From assembly GCF_963576545.1 (NCBI RefSeq), contig NC_083649.1:10923646-10987645 (forward strand): a stretch of 64,000 nt of DNA, written 5' to 3'. Each line of letters opens with the position of its first letter. Positions within the stretch are counted from its first letter, which is position 1. The translations under genes and the position numbers were made by a program. The DNA comes from Limanda limanda. Lineage: Eukaryota; Chordata; Actinopteri; Pleuronectiformes; Pleuronectidae. The notes under the pieces were generated by a model, which saw only the letters and a list, made by a program, of their open reading frames with translations, did no database searches and was not told where the DNA came from. Shown in pieces: positions 13,765-24,743 of the stretch.

Positions 13765-16295
13765 GTTGTTAAGAAAAGGCAGTTTTGAGTAGGGTACTCC
13801 TTATTATGAATGAATGTACCTGCCACAGATTTGCTGTAAAACTACTGCTGCCTGATACATTTCGATGATATAGTTTACAACAATTTGCATTGCTTATACT
13901 TACTTCTACTCTGTGCACTGTTGGTGTTAATATTCAAAATATTCAAATTTGAGTTTGAGTTAAAAGTTAGACAACTAAGCATTTGCTGAACAATGTTCTA
14001 TGAGCACAACTGAAAATGACATTCTAAAACTGCCAAGCAGCAGAAATATTTTTAAATTTATCTCAGATTTTTGAACAGAAGCTAACATTAGCCACCATAA
14101 GCTACTGGTCAACAAACCGAGAACATCTATTGAAAGACACATTTGTTATATCTTCTTTTAGTTGTTGGTAAATTTAAGTTATATGTGTTTGTGGCCATTG
14201 TAATGGACAATTTCAAGACTTTTTAAATGCTAACTAGATAATTTGAACCAGAATTTATATTATCAAAGATATACAATATGAAGATTTTTAGTTTTTTTCA
14301 TAGCTTGAATGAAATTAAAGTGTATATTCTTTCAGAGCTTAAGTAAATGCAAAGTCAATGCTTGTTGAGCATAACTGTCAGAGCTGGACACTGTCGGCGT
14401 TCTGGTTTAAGTCTCTGCATTTCTGCCATTGTTAGTCGGGTGTCCACCCTGTGCTGTGTTTGTCCATGAAGGCGTGAAACTATTGCTCGTCAGGGAAGGG
14501 AAGAACTGTTCCGATAGAAAGCAATTGGTCTTGAACGAAGCATTTGATTTTCCTGCTGTGGAAAATCCAATGCTATCTAGATGGCAACGGAGCGGGGGAA
14601 AGCTTTTAGCTCAATACATGGCTCGGCCAGTGACACAAAAGCAACTCATTGTCCTCTCTGCCTCCATGTCCTCTGCCCCTGCCATTTGCTGCTCTCTATC
14701 ACTTCAAAAACCAATATTTATGAACTGGAATAAGTTGTTTATATTTTTTTTTATTACGAATTAATTACAAGTGCTCAAATTTCTACTACCACTGCCACAT
14801 TATACCCCATCACAAGTGCTGCCAATTGCCTCTTAGAAATTCTCGACCATATCAGCTCAACGGCCCCTCCATTTTCACTCTTCACCAGCTCCTCCCTAAT
14901 TATTCCAAAACACAAGCCGTCTCGAACAGGCAATAAACTGTGGACTGCACATAATCTGTCAGGATCGGACATGGGAGAGAACTGCCTTGAGGAAGATTTG
15001 TTCCTCTCCCTTCTCCCTCCGCCTCCGCACTCTATCCTCCTATTCCTTTTTGTCTTTCTCTTGGCTGCCTCTGTCGACTTGATGAGCGTTCCCAATGTTA
15101 ACACAGATTGAATTTATTATTAAACGGACAGGGCCTACCGCTCCAGCGCTGGAGTTCCGAGTCAGAGCACAGAATCAAAGCCCCACCTGGCTGTGTTTTC
15201 GTTTTTTTGTTCTTATGTTATTGCTGTTGCCAAAATCTTTCTTTTTGGCTGAATGTGGCTGTACTGTAGCTTCTACTGTGAGTTAACCAGTGTTTTATAA
15301 GCTGAAGTCTTCGGGGGGGTGGGGGGGTGGGGGACAGTGAAGGGGTGTACTTTTTAATGATAATAGAGATTAATCTGTCATCCGTCCTGACATCATTGGC
15401 ATTTACAGGTTTACCAGATGTTTTTTTTTTTATGGAAGCGTACCTCCAGCTGAGAGTTGAAATGATCTCTGCTGTATTTTGGCTCCATGTAAAAAGCGCC
15501 CGCCCCCCCTCTGAGCTTTCACCTTGTCAACTCAGTGACTCATCTTTCCATCTGCCGCTGCTGTGATTTCCGAGCAGGGCGATGCAGGAAACCGCCCCTC
15601 AAGCAGAATGCTCTGTTTGATCTGGAGCGTCTCCCCCTAGGCTGCCCTACAAGTTGCTTTGGGGGTCTAATGCCAGCCCCGGGTCTCCCAGTCAGTGTAG
15701 TTGCATGAATAATGACAACTTGAGTACATCTGCCAGTGCAGAATCCCTCCTCCTCCTCCTTTGGTGGTGGGGTGGGCACGGGTTAAGACGCAAAAGCCCA
15801 AGCAACACACTCAGGCCCTGGGAATGTGGGTTTTTATTCTAATGATGACGTTTCAGCTCACTTCAACTCTCTAGGATAACGACGGAGTCCCTACCTCGAC
15901 ATCAATTCAAAGTTTCATGTAAAAAAAAGAAGAAAAACACAAAAAATAGAAATGGCAGTATTTAGGGATGGGAGAGCAGAGATAGAGTATTGTACAATGA
16001 TGTTCAAAATGTAGTCGTGATGAACACAAGTGCTTTTTATCTTCGAGAATCCTTAATGTGTGTAGCAAATTTACATGCTGTATGTTTTCTCCGCCGTGGC
16101 ATTATAATTTACAGTGAGAAGCAACATTCACTGTCTATTTGCAGTATATATATATATACATATATATATTTATTTATTTCCATGTTTTTGGGTGTTTCAT
16201 TCATGAAGGTGATGTCAAAGCTTATAACCCTCAGAATTATTACAGTATTTAGTTTACGGTTTGTACAAAAAAAACTGATGTGCCCTTTCTTGTAA

Positions 16296-16301
16296 AATAA
16301 A
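16296..16301 (+). promoter_or_regulatory. Strong poly(A) signal candidate AATAAA, 4.26 kb after the stop
   Basis: The canonical AATAAA is preceded by TGTAAA and TGTACA-type auxiliary sequence. It is followed by a T run and, from about 16338, GTGTTTATTTGAGG and a TG/G-rich tract. This is the best formed cleavage context downstream of drd1 and may mark the distal end of the transcript. Confidence 0.4.
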
Positions 16302-16335
16302 TGTATGTATTTTTTTTTCCATCTGGGCTCAATGA

Positions 16336-17820
16336 GTTGTGTTTATTTGAGGGGTGTGTGTGTGTGTGTGGGGGGGTGTGGGTCTGGATGTGACTGGCGC
16401 TGCACCTCTGACACAGAGTATTGGATGATCATGTCACTGCAGGGGATCGATGGGGGATTGATCATGCACGGTGACGCAAATTTTTTTCCAGCTCCCTGAG
16501 CGTGGTGTCCTCGCTGTGCTTCTGCCTTCACCCCACATTTACATAACCTGACAGGCACTTGACAGCTGACACGTCCCCTTCCTCCACTCGCTCCTCTAAC
16601 CTCTGTGGTTAACTTAAACAAGGGCCATTAGATGTGGACACATTAACATTTTAAAGAAAATTTAAAAAAAAAAAAAAAAAAGCCTATTGATGTGTTATGC
16701 TTGAGGACCAAGATCTACAAGGGCTGAAGAAATGTCATCAGCCAGAATAACTTCAGAATTGTAATATATGTAAATATCTGAATTGGATGTAGCCCACATC
16801 TGTACAAGGTCCCTGTCCTTTTATTTTGTTCCTATAGAGACTGCAATAATGATCAATAATCTTTCTTCCACTCACTTGGGCGCAGCTTGTTTCATAAGGT
16901 TTTAACCTGAAGGTAAAAACAAATTAAAAATCTAATTCAAGAGGACACATCAAAAAGACATCTTGCAGCAAAGATGTTATACTTAGGTTATGCTTCAAAG
17001 TACTGGTTTACATATGCCCGCTGAACCAAGCACAGTGAGAATCAGCCCTGTGCAGATATGATCAAATTAGCTTAATCCCATTTCACACATATGTGCATTT
17101 GCTCTGTAATCAGAGGATTTTAAAGTGGGAGGCGGGTCTCCCCTGCAGCGGGTGCAAACAGTGTCACGGGAGGCTCAGTGGAAGTAAAACTGCATGTTAT
17201 ATTAATTACTTCATTAGTTAGTCAATATGAGATCAATTTAAACAGCCTAAATGTGGGTGATTTGGTTCAAGAGATGGTTCAGAGATACTTCTTATGAGGT
17301 AATTACTTTTCGTTCGTTAAATGTAATAAAAAAATGTAATCATGCTCATATAGGCATCCAGGAACTCAATGAAAGTAAACTAAGGTGTGGTGAGGATGTT
17401 ACTTTCTCCAAGGCTCAGTCTCAGATTTTGAAAATAAGGGAAAGTCTTATATCTACTAATTCCAGAAGTCTCTGTCTGTCTGTGCCTAGAAGAACTCAAG
17501 GACTGCTCATCATATCAGCTCCACACAAGCATCATTAAGGGCCCAAGAAAGTGTAATGTCAAACATGGTGCGATTTGGACACGTGATTCATCGATAAACA
17601 TCAATCAACAGACCACCGGCGCTCTGTAGCGGCGACGGCTGGGACTCATTAACGTAACTGACATTGTCCATCATGGCAACACCGTGCTCACGGGCACTTT
17701 CATGACAGCAGCGTCAACAACTGATTCTGGTTCTGCATGCTGAGTCCAGCCTCAGTGAACTGTGTGCAGCAGCGGGGGTGCAGCTTCAGGGTTCTGAGGA
17801 CTGAGTCCCGCAGCAAGTCT
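16336..17820. other. Gene-free stretch with TG/G-rich and poly-A runs
   Basis: No supported gene. A TG then G-rich run lies at 16353-16382 and an A run at 16662-16681. From 17560 to 17820 the sequence is CpG-richer than its neighbours, without a recognisable product. Confidence 0.45.
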
Positions 17821-17831
17821 TTACTGGCTGC

Positions 17832-17857
17832 GGGTTAGGGTTAGGGTTAGGGTTAGG
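17832..17857. repeat. Interstitial telomere-like repeat (TTAGGG), 4.3 units
   Basis: Twenty-six bases of perfect GGGTTA repeat, the vertebrate telomere unit, followed by a degraded TTAGGC. Confidence 0.9.
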
Positions 17858-17979
17858 CTTAAATATTAAGCACTTGGATGAATCTGTCGCTTTGGAAGCT
17901 CCAATTCAGCTTTAACTAACCTCTGTTTGATTTCAGCTCTCTCTCCTCACACACATTCACGGACGCACACACACACCGT

Positions 17980-18240
17980 CAGATTGATTGATTGAATTGA
18001 TTGATTGATTGATTGATTGAATATTTATTTAAGCCTCGGAAGACACATTGAGGGATAAGACCCTCATTTACAATGGTGCAGAGGGTACAATAAAAAAAGT
18101 TGATACATTAAAAGTTAATACATTGAATAAATAGGAATGAAATAAATATGCATATATATACACAGAAATACAAGGTATAAAACAATTTGTCAATAAAATA
18201 CTATACGATGATATACGATATATCGATATACGATAAGATG
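17980..18240 (-). repeat. Retroelement 3' end with TCAA/GATT tail, minus strand
   Basis: GATT tetranucleotide repeats (17982-18021) run into AT-rich sequence with AAGCCTCGGAAGACACATTG. A simple-repeat end followed by unique sequence is consistent with a minus-strand non-LTR fragment. Further on there are ATACGATA-type variations (18205-18240). Family not assigned. Confidence 0.35.
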
Positions 18241-18761
18241 AATACGAGATGTAGATCTACACTGTGTGTGGAGGGTTTTTTGTGCAATTGATCATTTTGT
18301 TTCCCACACGGACCAATGAATTACACTCACACTCTGGTTTGGAGCAAATTCTCCGTGGTGTCAATGCAAAGTAAATTCCAAACGGTAACAACAGTTGGAA
18401 GTACAAACGGCTTTTGATTTGTTTACACGGACAAAATGGCAGCCAGAACTGAGAGTGAGTCTCTGATTTACAAAGCCTCTCAAGCTGTATCGCCTCTTCG
18501 TCACACCCCCGCACTCTGCTGCCAGATAGCGTTTGTTAGCAAACTCCATTACTGGTTCAAATTCAGATGTACTGTGTTTTTAGTTTGTGTTGAGTAAACC
18601 TGTGACCTCTGAATGAGCTAGATCCAATACTTTTAAATGTCCTGGTGAGGTGTAACATTTTATAGCTGCCCTGTTGGTCACTGAATCACAGTGGTAGAAA
18701 GATGTTTAAATACAGTATTTGAGGGTGAAGAGAAAAGGAGTAACCCTGATAAGGTTTGAAA

Positions 18762-18870
18762 ACATCCATCCATTATCTACAGCACTTACCAGAGGCAGGG
18801 TACAGGTTCGCTGGTGGATCACTGGGACAACGTGATAAATAACCATTCAGTCTCACATTTCCACGCCTTC
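18762..18870 (-). mobile_element. SINE-like element 3' fragment, minus strand
   Basis: CATCCATCCATTATCTAC, AGGCAGGGTACA, then AACCATTCA and TCTCACATTT are the reverse-complement order of the end of the fish SINE-like element also found at 27540 and 28101. Internal portions are deleted. Confidence 0.5.
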
Positions 18871-19308
18871 ATTTTAGACGGTTCTTAACAGAATAGATTT
18901 ATTATACTGCGTCAGGGCTTAAACACAAACCTACATGTCGACTGATTAGCAACAAACTGTCTATCTACTCTATAGACACTCTATATTTTTAACAAAGTGG
19001 ATTGCGAGGCGTATTTCCCATCAGCTTTAATGGGTTTTATTTGGCACAAGTAGTAGCGAAAAAAACATAAATTCAGCAAGGCCTGGGATCTAAATGTAGG
19101 TTTGTAATCATTTTAATTGGTACAGCATATGGTGACATGACAATCCTGTGAGTGCCCAGCGTGACGCTACGCCATGGAGAACTGCAGCTGCATGCATCTA
19201 AATTATGGGAAAGATCTGTGAAAACGACAGAGACTAGCACTTGTGACGCTGGCACATTCCTCATCAGCCCCGCGTATTGATAGTTAACCTCTCCTGATCT
19301 GGCCTGAA

Positions 19309-19373
<65 letters not shown>

Positions 19374-19513
19374 GGAGTGTGTGTGTGTGTGTGTGTGTGT
19401 GGGAGGGGTCACAGTGGAAATACAGTCAAGGTTAATGATAGACTGCAGGCAGCAAAATGCAACCCCCGAGTTGTTCCTGTTTGTGTGTATGTGTGTGTGT
19501 GTGTGTGTGTGTG
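19309..19513. repeat. GA (19309-19368) and two TG microsatellites (19377-19400, 19483-19513)
   Basis: Three simple repeats within 205 bp, interrupted by unique sequence. Confidence 0.93.
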
Positions 19514-20060
19514 GAGTGTGTTCTTGTATGCATGCACGGGCCGTAATGTGCTTATGTAACCACACCAGCCCTCATTCAGCTCATTCAGCTCAGTCCTCAG
19601 TGAACAGGAGCAGCAGGCAGCCTCCTCTCTGAAAACCGGAGGCCTGCACAGTCGCTGATGAATTTGAGGGATTTCCCCCCCGAGAGACGTTGCTCTACAC
19701 ACACAGATCCCACCAGAGACAAAGGTTGGAGTATCTAATAGCATGTGCTCATTACACCAACTCACTATCACCACCATCAAGTGAATAGTTGGCTATTACT
19801 GAACAAATTAAGTGATCAATCAAGTTTAATTGTAAGTGGGAACTTGATTTGCTGCTTGGTCGGACATTTCTAACTGTCCCAATCTCTTCCTCCTGCTCAG
19901 ATGCTTAAGACATTATTTCAGCTGCCCTTTCTACTACTGTAGTAACTCATTGAAAACGTGAAATTTAACTATTTATTTTTAATACTGTATGATTTGGGAT
20001 TTTGATACGTTGACACAATTCAAGTTTTGGTTGTTATACACATATTAAACTGGAATTGCA
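19514..20060. other. Gene-free stretch
   Basis: No supported gene. A tandem CTCATTCAGCT duplication occurs at 19571-19590. Otherwise ordinary AT-rich sequence. Confidence 0.45.
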
Positions 20061-20330
20061 CTTAATAGAGCACATACCTCCACGAAGGCAACTAACAAGC
20101 AAACCAACAAGCAGACAGGGCTGGAAACCGAACCTCTTTGGTGGAGGTATGCACTCCTCCTCAGAGGATAACACTGAATCTCACCATGTTAAAGAAACTG
20201 AAAAATGTTCTCCAGGTCTGCTCCAAAATTGATTCTGTTCTTTTGGATCATGTCCGATCTCTCAGAAATCCTGATGACAGACAAACAAACAGAGAAACAC
20301 CAATAAAAATCATTGACACTTGCCGATTTG
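20061..20330 (-). repeat. Dispersed repeat, GGAGGTATG-type family, copy 2
   Basis: ACATACCTCCACGAAGGCAA, CCAACAAGCAGACAGG, TTGGTGGAGGTATGCACTCC and CTGATGACAGACAAACAAAC match blocks of the same family as 2506-2920, apparently two overlapping or rearranged fragments. No ORF. Confidence 0.45.
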
Positions 20331-21999
20331 GGATTAGATACAAACATTTGTTACTTGGCAAGAACATTGTAAGAGACAGAAAAACCCTCTTTGCAATGTG
20401 GCTGTGGTGAAAATCAACAGAACTCATCTTAAATCTTCTCCCACATCTCTTAACTCTAAATCCCTGGAACCAGGGTCTCATTTTATTAATCTTACTGCAT
20501 CTTGACTTTTAATTGTTCACGGGACCTTGAGCTGCATCTTTACCTCTGCGTCTTCCAGCAAACTCTCAGAGGCCATTTTGACAGCAGCTTCCAACGTTAT
20601 TCAACAACCTCTGTTCACCACTGAGGAGCCGGGAGCTTTTGATCACTTTCACTGATTAGACTGGAGCAGTACAACGCTTGAACAATTGTAACGTTGAAAT
20701 GTTATAAAGTCTTAAGGAGCCAAGAGTGACTCAGACCCTTTCTTTGAGGAACCGGAATAACCCTCGTTTTTGAATGCTGTAATTCTGGTAAGTGTCTCAG
20801 TTTGAAGCCATGAACAAAAAGACTCTTTCCCTCTAACAGAACCCCATCTGTCATCTTTAATAGTTTGACTGTGAGCGATTTTTAAGCCATTAGTTCAGGG
20901 ATGTCTTGCATGAAAACCTTCATCTGTCTCTTCGGCCGAGTTTCTCCGGAAGCTCGACGAAAAACTTTGCAACACATGTCTATTTTCTGGGTTACATGCA
21001 GGTGTTCAATACTTTTCCCCCCAATAACCAGTTCTTATTATTACCAATACATTTCCAAAAATGATCCTGTTTTAGCTGGTTTACTAATTTGATTCTGACA
21101 TGACAAACTGTTTGTCTTGTCTTTTTGTTTGCTTGCATTTTTGAATTAACAAATTCTCCCGTTAAACTAGTTTTGTCAAGGTAACCAAACAAGTTCAGTC
21201 GTCTGTCTGCATAGAGTTTGCAACACCTGCCCAACTTCATCAAGATGAAAAAAAATCTCGTTACAACTTTCTCAGACACGAACTTTGAAATCAAAAACTC
21301 GTCCGTGCCCTCGCATCTACAGACGAAATTACCTTTTATGACTTCCCTCTGAAGCCAAAACCCAACCTGTCCTCTCATCTCCTCCTCTCTTGTGTCACCT
21401 TTCTCTTTCTCCTTCCAAACACAACCTTGACTTCCTTCCCTTTACTCTTTATCCTTCTCCTCTAAGTCTCCTCCTGTCTTTTTTCTTCTTCTCCTTCCCC
21501 CAAGCAGTGGAGTGACTCACACTCCCTCTGGTGTGAAGTACTTCATCTCATCATGGAATTAATCAACTCGGGCATTTTTCATTACGGCAAGAAGGCTGTT
21601 TCACTCTCGCAGTAAAATAGTAAACCATTAAGAAGTCTATTTCTTGTAGAGAGAGTTAATACAAGTAGGTTTTCTTTCAAATTAAAAGGCCATTAATGTT
21701 ATTAAGGTTCACTGAATAATACATTTTGTCATAATTAGAGCTAATTCTAGTTGAGTGGCCCTCCCGCTGCATTTTGGACGAGCTGCAGCACATGATGATT
21801 GACGGAGGGCTGCAAAATGAAGAATTAGAGGCATGTTAATCAGTCTGCATTTGCCCTAAGGAGAAATAAAAAATAAAAGCTTTACTTAATCAATCAATTC
21901 AATGACCTTCCATTATGCTCCAAAGTGTTTATTCAAATCAATGCTGCAAATACCCTTATCTTTCTGAGGTTTTCCTTTACACGTGACATCTATTGCACC
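20331..21999. other. Gene-free stretch, possible conserved non-coding segment at 21540-21860
   Basis: No supported gene. From 21540 to 21860 the sequence is complex (not repetitive) and rich in homeodomain-type ATTA/TAAT cores, including ATAATTAGAGCTAATT at 21731. That is the texture of a regulatory element, but composition alone cannot prove it. Confidence 0.3.
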
Positions 22000-22098
22000 A
22001 GAGCAGAGGATGTCACACCTTGCTAAAGCCCTATGAGACAAATTATGATTTGTGAATATGGGCTATACAAATAAAATTTGATTGATTGATTGATTAAT
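22000..22098 (+). repeat. Dispersed repeat 3' end with GATT tail
   Basis: CCCTATGAGACAAATTATG, TGTGAATATGGGCTATACAA and AATAAAATTTGATTGATTG form the well known 3' end of a fish dispersed repeat, ending in a GATT tail. Only this end is recognisable. Confidence 0.6.
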
Positions 22099-24678
22099 GG
22101 CAACTGCTCAGAAGCTTTTTCTTTATTACCACAGTCTTACAACTTATGAAATCTGTTCCTTGTGACAACGACAAAACAAAAATGTCACAGGTTCTGGCAG
22201 TCTCTGGGCAGGGGGAAGCATTCTGCATCTGTAAACTCAGGTTTTAAGGCGTAAAGTTTTACTCTCTTGTTATGATACTCAGTTTTATTCATGAGCACAC
22301 TCTGCTGTGCCTCTCGTCTGCTACGTCTCGGCTCTGAATCTGGTTTGCATGGAAATCCCCAGGTTCCTCTTCCATTTCTCATTATCGTCTCGTCATAATG
22401 CTAATACATGGTTTCTCAAGTCACATCAGCTCTCCCATTTTCCCTTGGTCCATACTTACCTTTGTTTGAGCCGAATATTGTTTTGCGTCGTCACAGAAAA
22501 ACTAAATTTGACCTCAGATTTTGCAACGTGTTATTTCACAAAAGTTGAATTTGCACAAAGTCGCATTTAAAGTTTTTTACTGTAACATTTCACTTGCAAA
22601 TCGTTTTTTACAGCACTGATAAATCCAGGGTGTTCAGCACATCAAGGTCACTTCACAAACTCGTAAAAAAGTTATTTAAAATAATAAAGTAACTAATGGA
22701 GTCACTTTTATTATATTTCCAAATACTCGGGGAGAAATCCTTAATTTTATTTCAAATTAGGCTGTGGAAAGCAGAGAGAAGTCGATACGTTGAATAAACA
22801 TAATTCACAAGCCTGATAACTGCTTGTTTTATTCAATGGTTCTGCCTCTGCACAGTCATCCTGCTGATATCAATTTCAATTATGTTTCTCTTTGCTTTCT
22901 GCCGTGGTCAGCACAAACTGGTGGCTCCAGCTGTGCACTTGAAGAACAAAAAGAGACAGTGAGTCAACACATCAGCCTTCAGTAACTCAAAGAATAAGGG
23001 GAAATGTTGTCGACTTTGAAAAAAGAACAGCGAACAGCAGGAAATATTTGTGTACTGGAGATCCACAACTTCGCCTCAACCTGATGGAAACTGAGAGTAA
23101 TGACATATCCAGGTTTGCTTTTTGCCCATTGTTCTACTAGGAGTAAAACACATGTGTCCTTGTATGTGAAAGCGGTTGCTTGTAGATATCCACCCACTCG
23201 ACTCTCAGGCAGAATTTCAGTTTGGCTCTCATAAGCCGTTTTCAGACATGAACTGTGGGGAATGTCTAGACCATTGTGCAGGGACATTAGCCGGAGTTTG
23301 CCTTTCACAGATGGACAGCAGGAGATTGTCTGGGTCAAACGTGTTCACAAAATATGTCCAGAACATTCAGGCAAGTGGATGCACACTAAAGTAGAGCAGA
23401 ATGACATTTAAGTTCTGATCCAGTCTCTGCCGTCCCTGCAACTTTTTGTAAATCTCGATATTGGTTTTAATTGCCAAAATGTCTAAAATCCTGTTGTCTT
23501 CCTCATGTATGGCACCTCTGCTTAATCCAGAATTATTGTTTTATTATATCTACAAATGTCAACAACTTTCCAACTCAGTTGCTGTGAATTCTGTGTTCCG
23601 AGCCTGTTTCCTCCGCCACTGTCAGCATTATCTTTTTGACTTTTGGCAAATCAGCTCACAAGGCTGCAGCGTCTCCAGTGAAGAGATGATCTCTGAGCTT
23701 TCACCACCGACCCAACTCAATGTTCCGTGAGAGTGCTCCGGACCTGTTGCAGCTCTCTGTCAGGATCTCACATTGAAAGCTGTTGAGGCGTCTTCTGGTG
23801 GAAATAAAAATGAGGCTAGCTTCTTGCTAAATCATTGGTATATCGAACATTGGGAATACTGGGATAAATCCTGGTGAGCCGCCACATCGGTGGGTTGGTT
23901 GACCATCAACAAATCCATAAGTATCCTACAGTTCTACATGTCTAGAATCTAAAATTGTCATGGCAGAAGGCACATGGTTGGCTGTTTTGAACCTAAATCC
24001 ATTCATAATCTTTGGGGACATGAAGAAACCGGCTATAAGACGAAAAAACAAAACAATTTATTGATTCAACATGCTCTGTGTGGCTTTGGAATCCCAAAGG
24101 CAGTGCTACCAGTTGTAAGACTGTGAAGAAAGTGCACTTCGATCCCACTGAAATCCACTGGTACATACTCAAACATGCACTGTTCAGCTAAGGTGTCGAT
24201 AGGAAAGCAGGAATGTTTCGGTTTGGTTAGACACTTTCAGAGACACTCCCATAGGTCATTCGCGGGGGTTGAGAGAACTAAGAAATATAAAGATGCACAG
24301 CTCCTTCCATTGCACAAAAACTAAGCCCAGATTTCCTTCACCAAATGGGAGTAACTTTAGCTGTCAATATTGATGTCTTACAGGTCTTTCATAGCATCAG
24401 GGAACTGAACCCACGTCGTTCACATTATCAAACATTCAGTTCTTTCAACAGGATTTTTGCTCTTGCTTCATATCAAACATTTTAGATGTAACCTTAGTCG
24501 TTCTAATGCATCTGCATGCTGACAGGAGTATCAGTCTCTCCATGAATCTGACATCACCCTCTCTTAGCATGGTGCATATTTATATATTCAGTACATTTTT
24601 GCCTCCAGGTCAAAATGTACCACATAGAGGCCTGGACTCTTGGCTCATTAAGCCATTAAAGAGGACAAGTAGAGCAAT
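22099..24678. other. Gene-free stretch
   Basis: AT-rich sequence with no supported coding region, RNA gene or recognised repeat. Open frames are short and without domains. Confidence 0.45.
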
Positions 24679-24743
24679 GGTTGTGTCGTGTTAAAGAAAT
24701 GTTGTTTAGAAACTAACCAACATTTCTTTAACACGACACAACC
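24679..24743. repeat. Perfect 26-bp inverted repeat (65-nt hairpin)
   Basis: Positions 24679-24704 are the exact reverse complement of 24718-24743. The 13-nt spacer adds a mismatch and a further 4-bp pairing (TTAG/CTAA) closed by an AAA loop. It would fold into a stable hairpin on either strand. No transposase, target-site duplication or similar arms were seen elsewhere. See findings. Confidence 0.97.

Larger units (their letters stand above)
12033..16320 (+). other. drd1 3'UTR and immediate downstream flank
   Basis: This 4.3 kb has no supported coding sequence. The first ~700 bases are AT-rich with AU-rich stretches, as in a 3'UTR. It contains three poly(A) signal candidates (12329, 13759, 16296), a pyrimidine-rich segment (12930-13330, with a TCC repeat at 13157-13190), G runs at 15314-15333 and a TA repeat at 16146-16170. 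The transcript end cannot be fixed from sequence alone. Confidence 0.45.

Noticed and set aside
24679..24743. Hairpin as a rho-independent terminator
   Set aside because: This is a vertebrate genome and there is no gene or T run to fit such a role.
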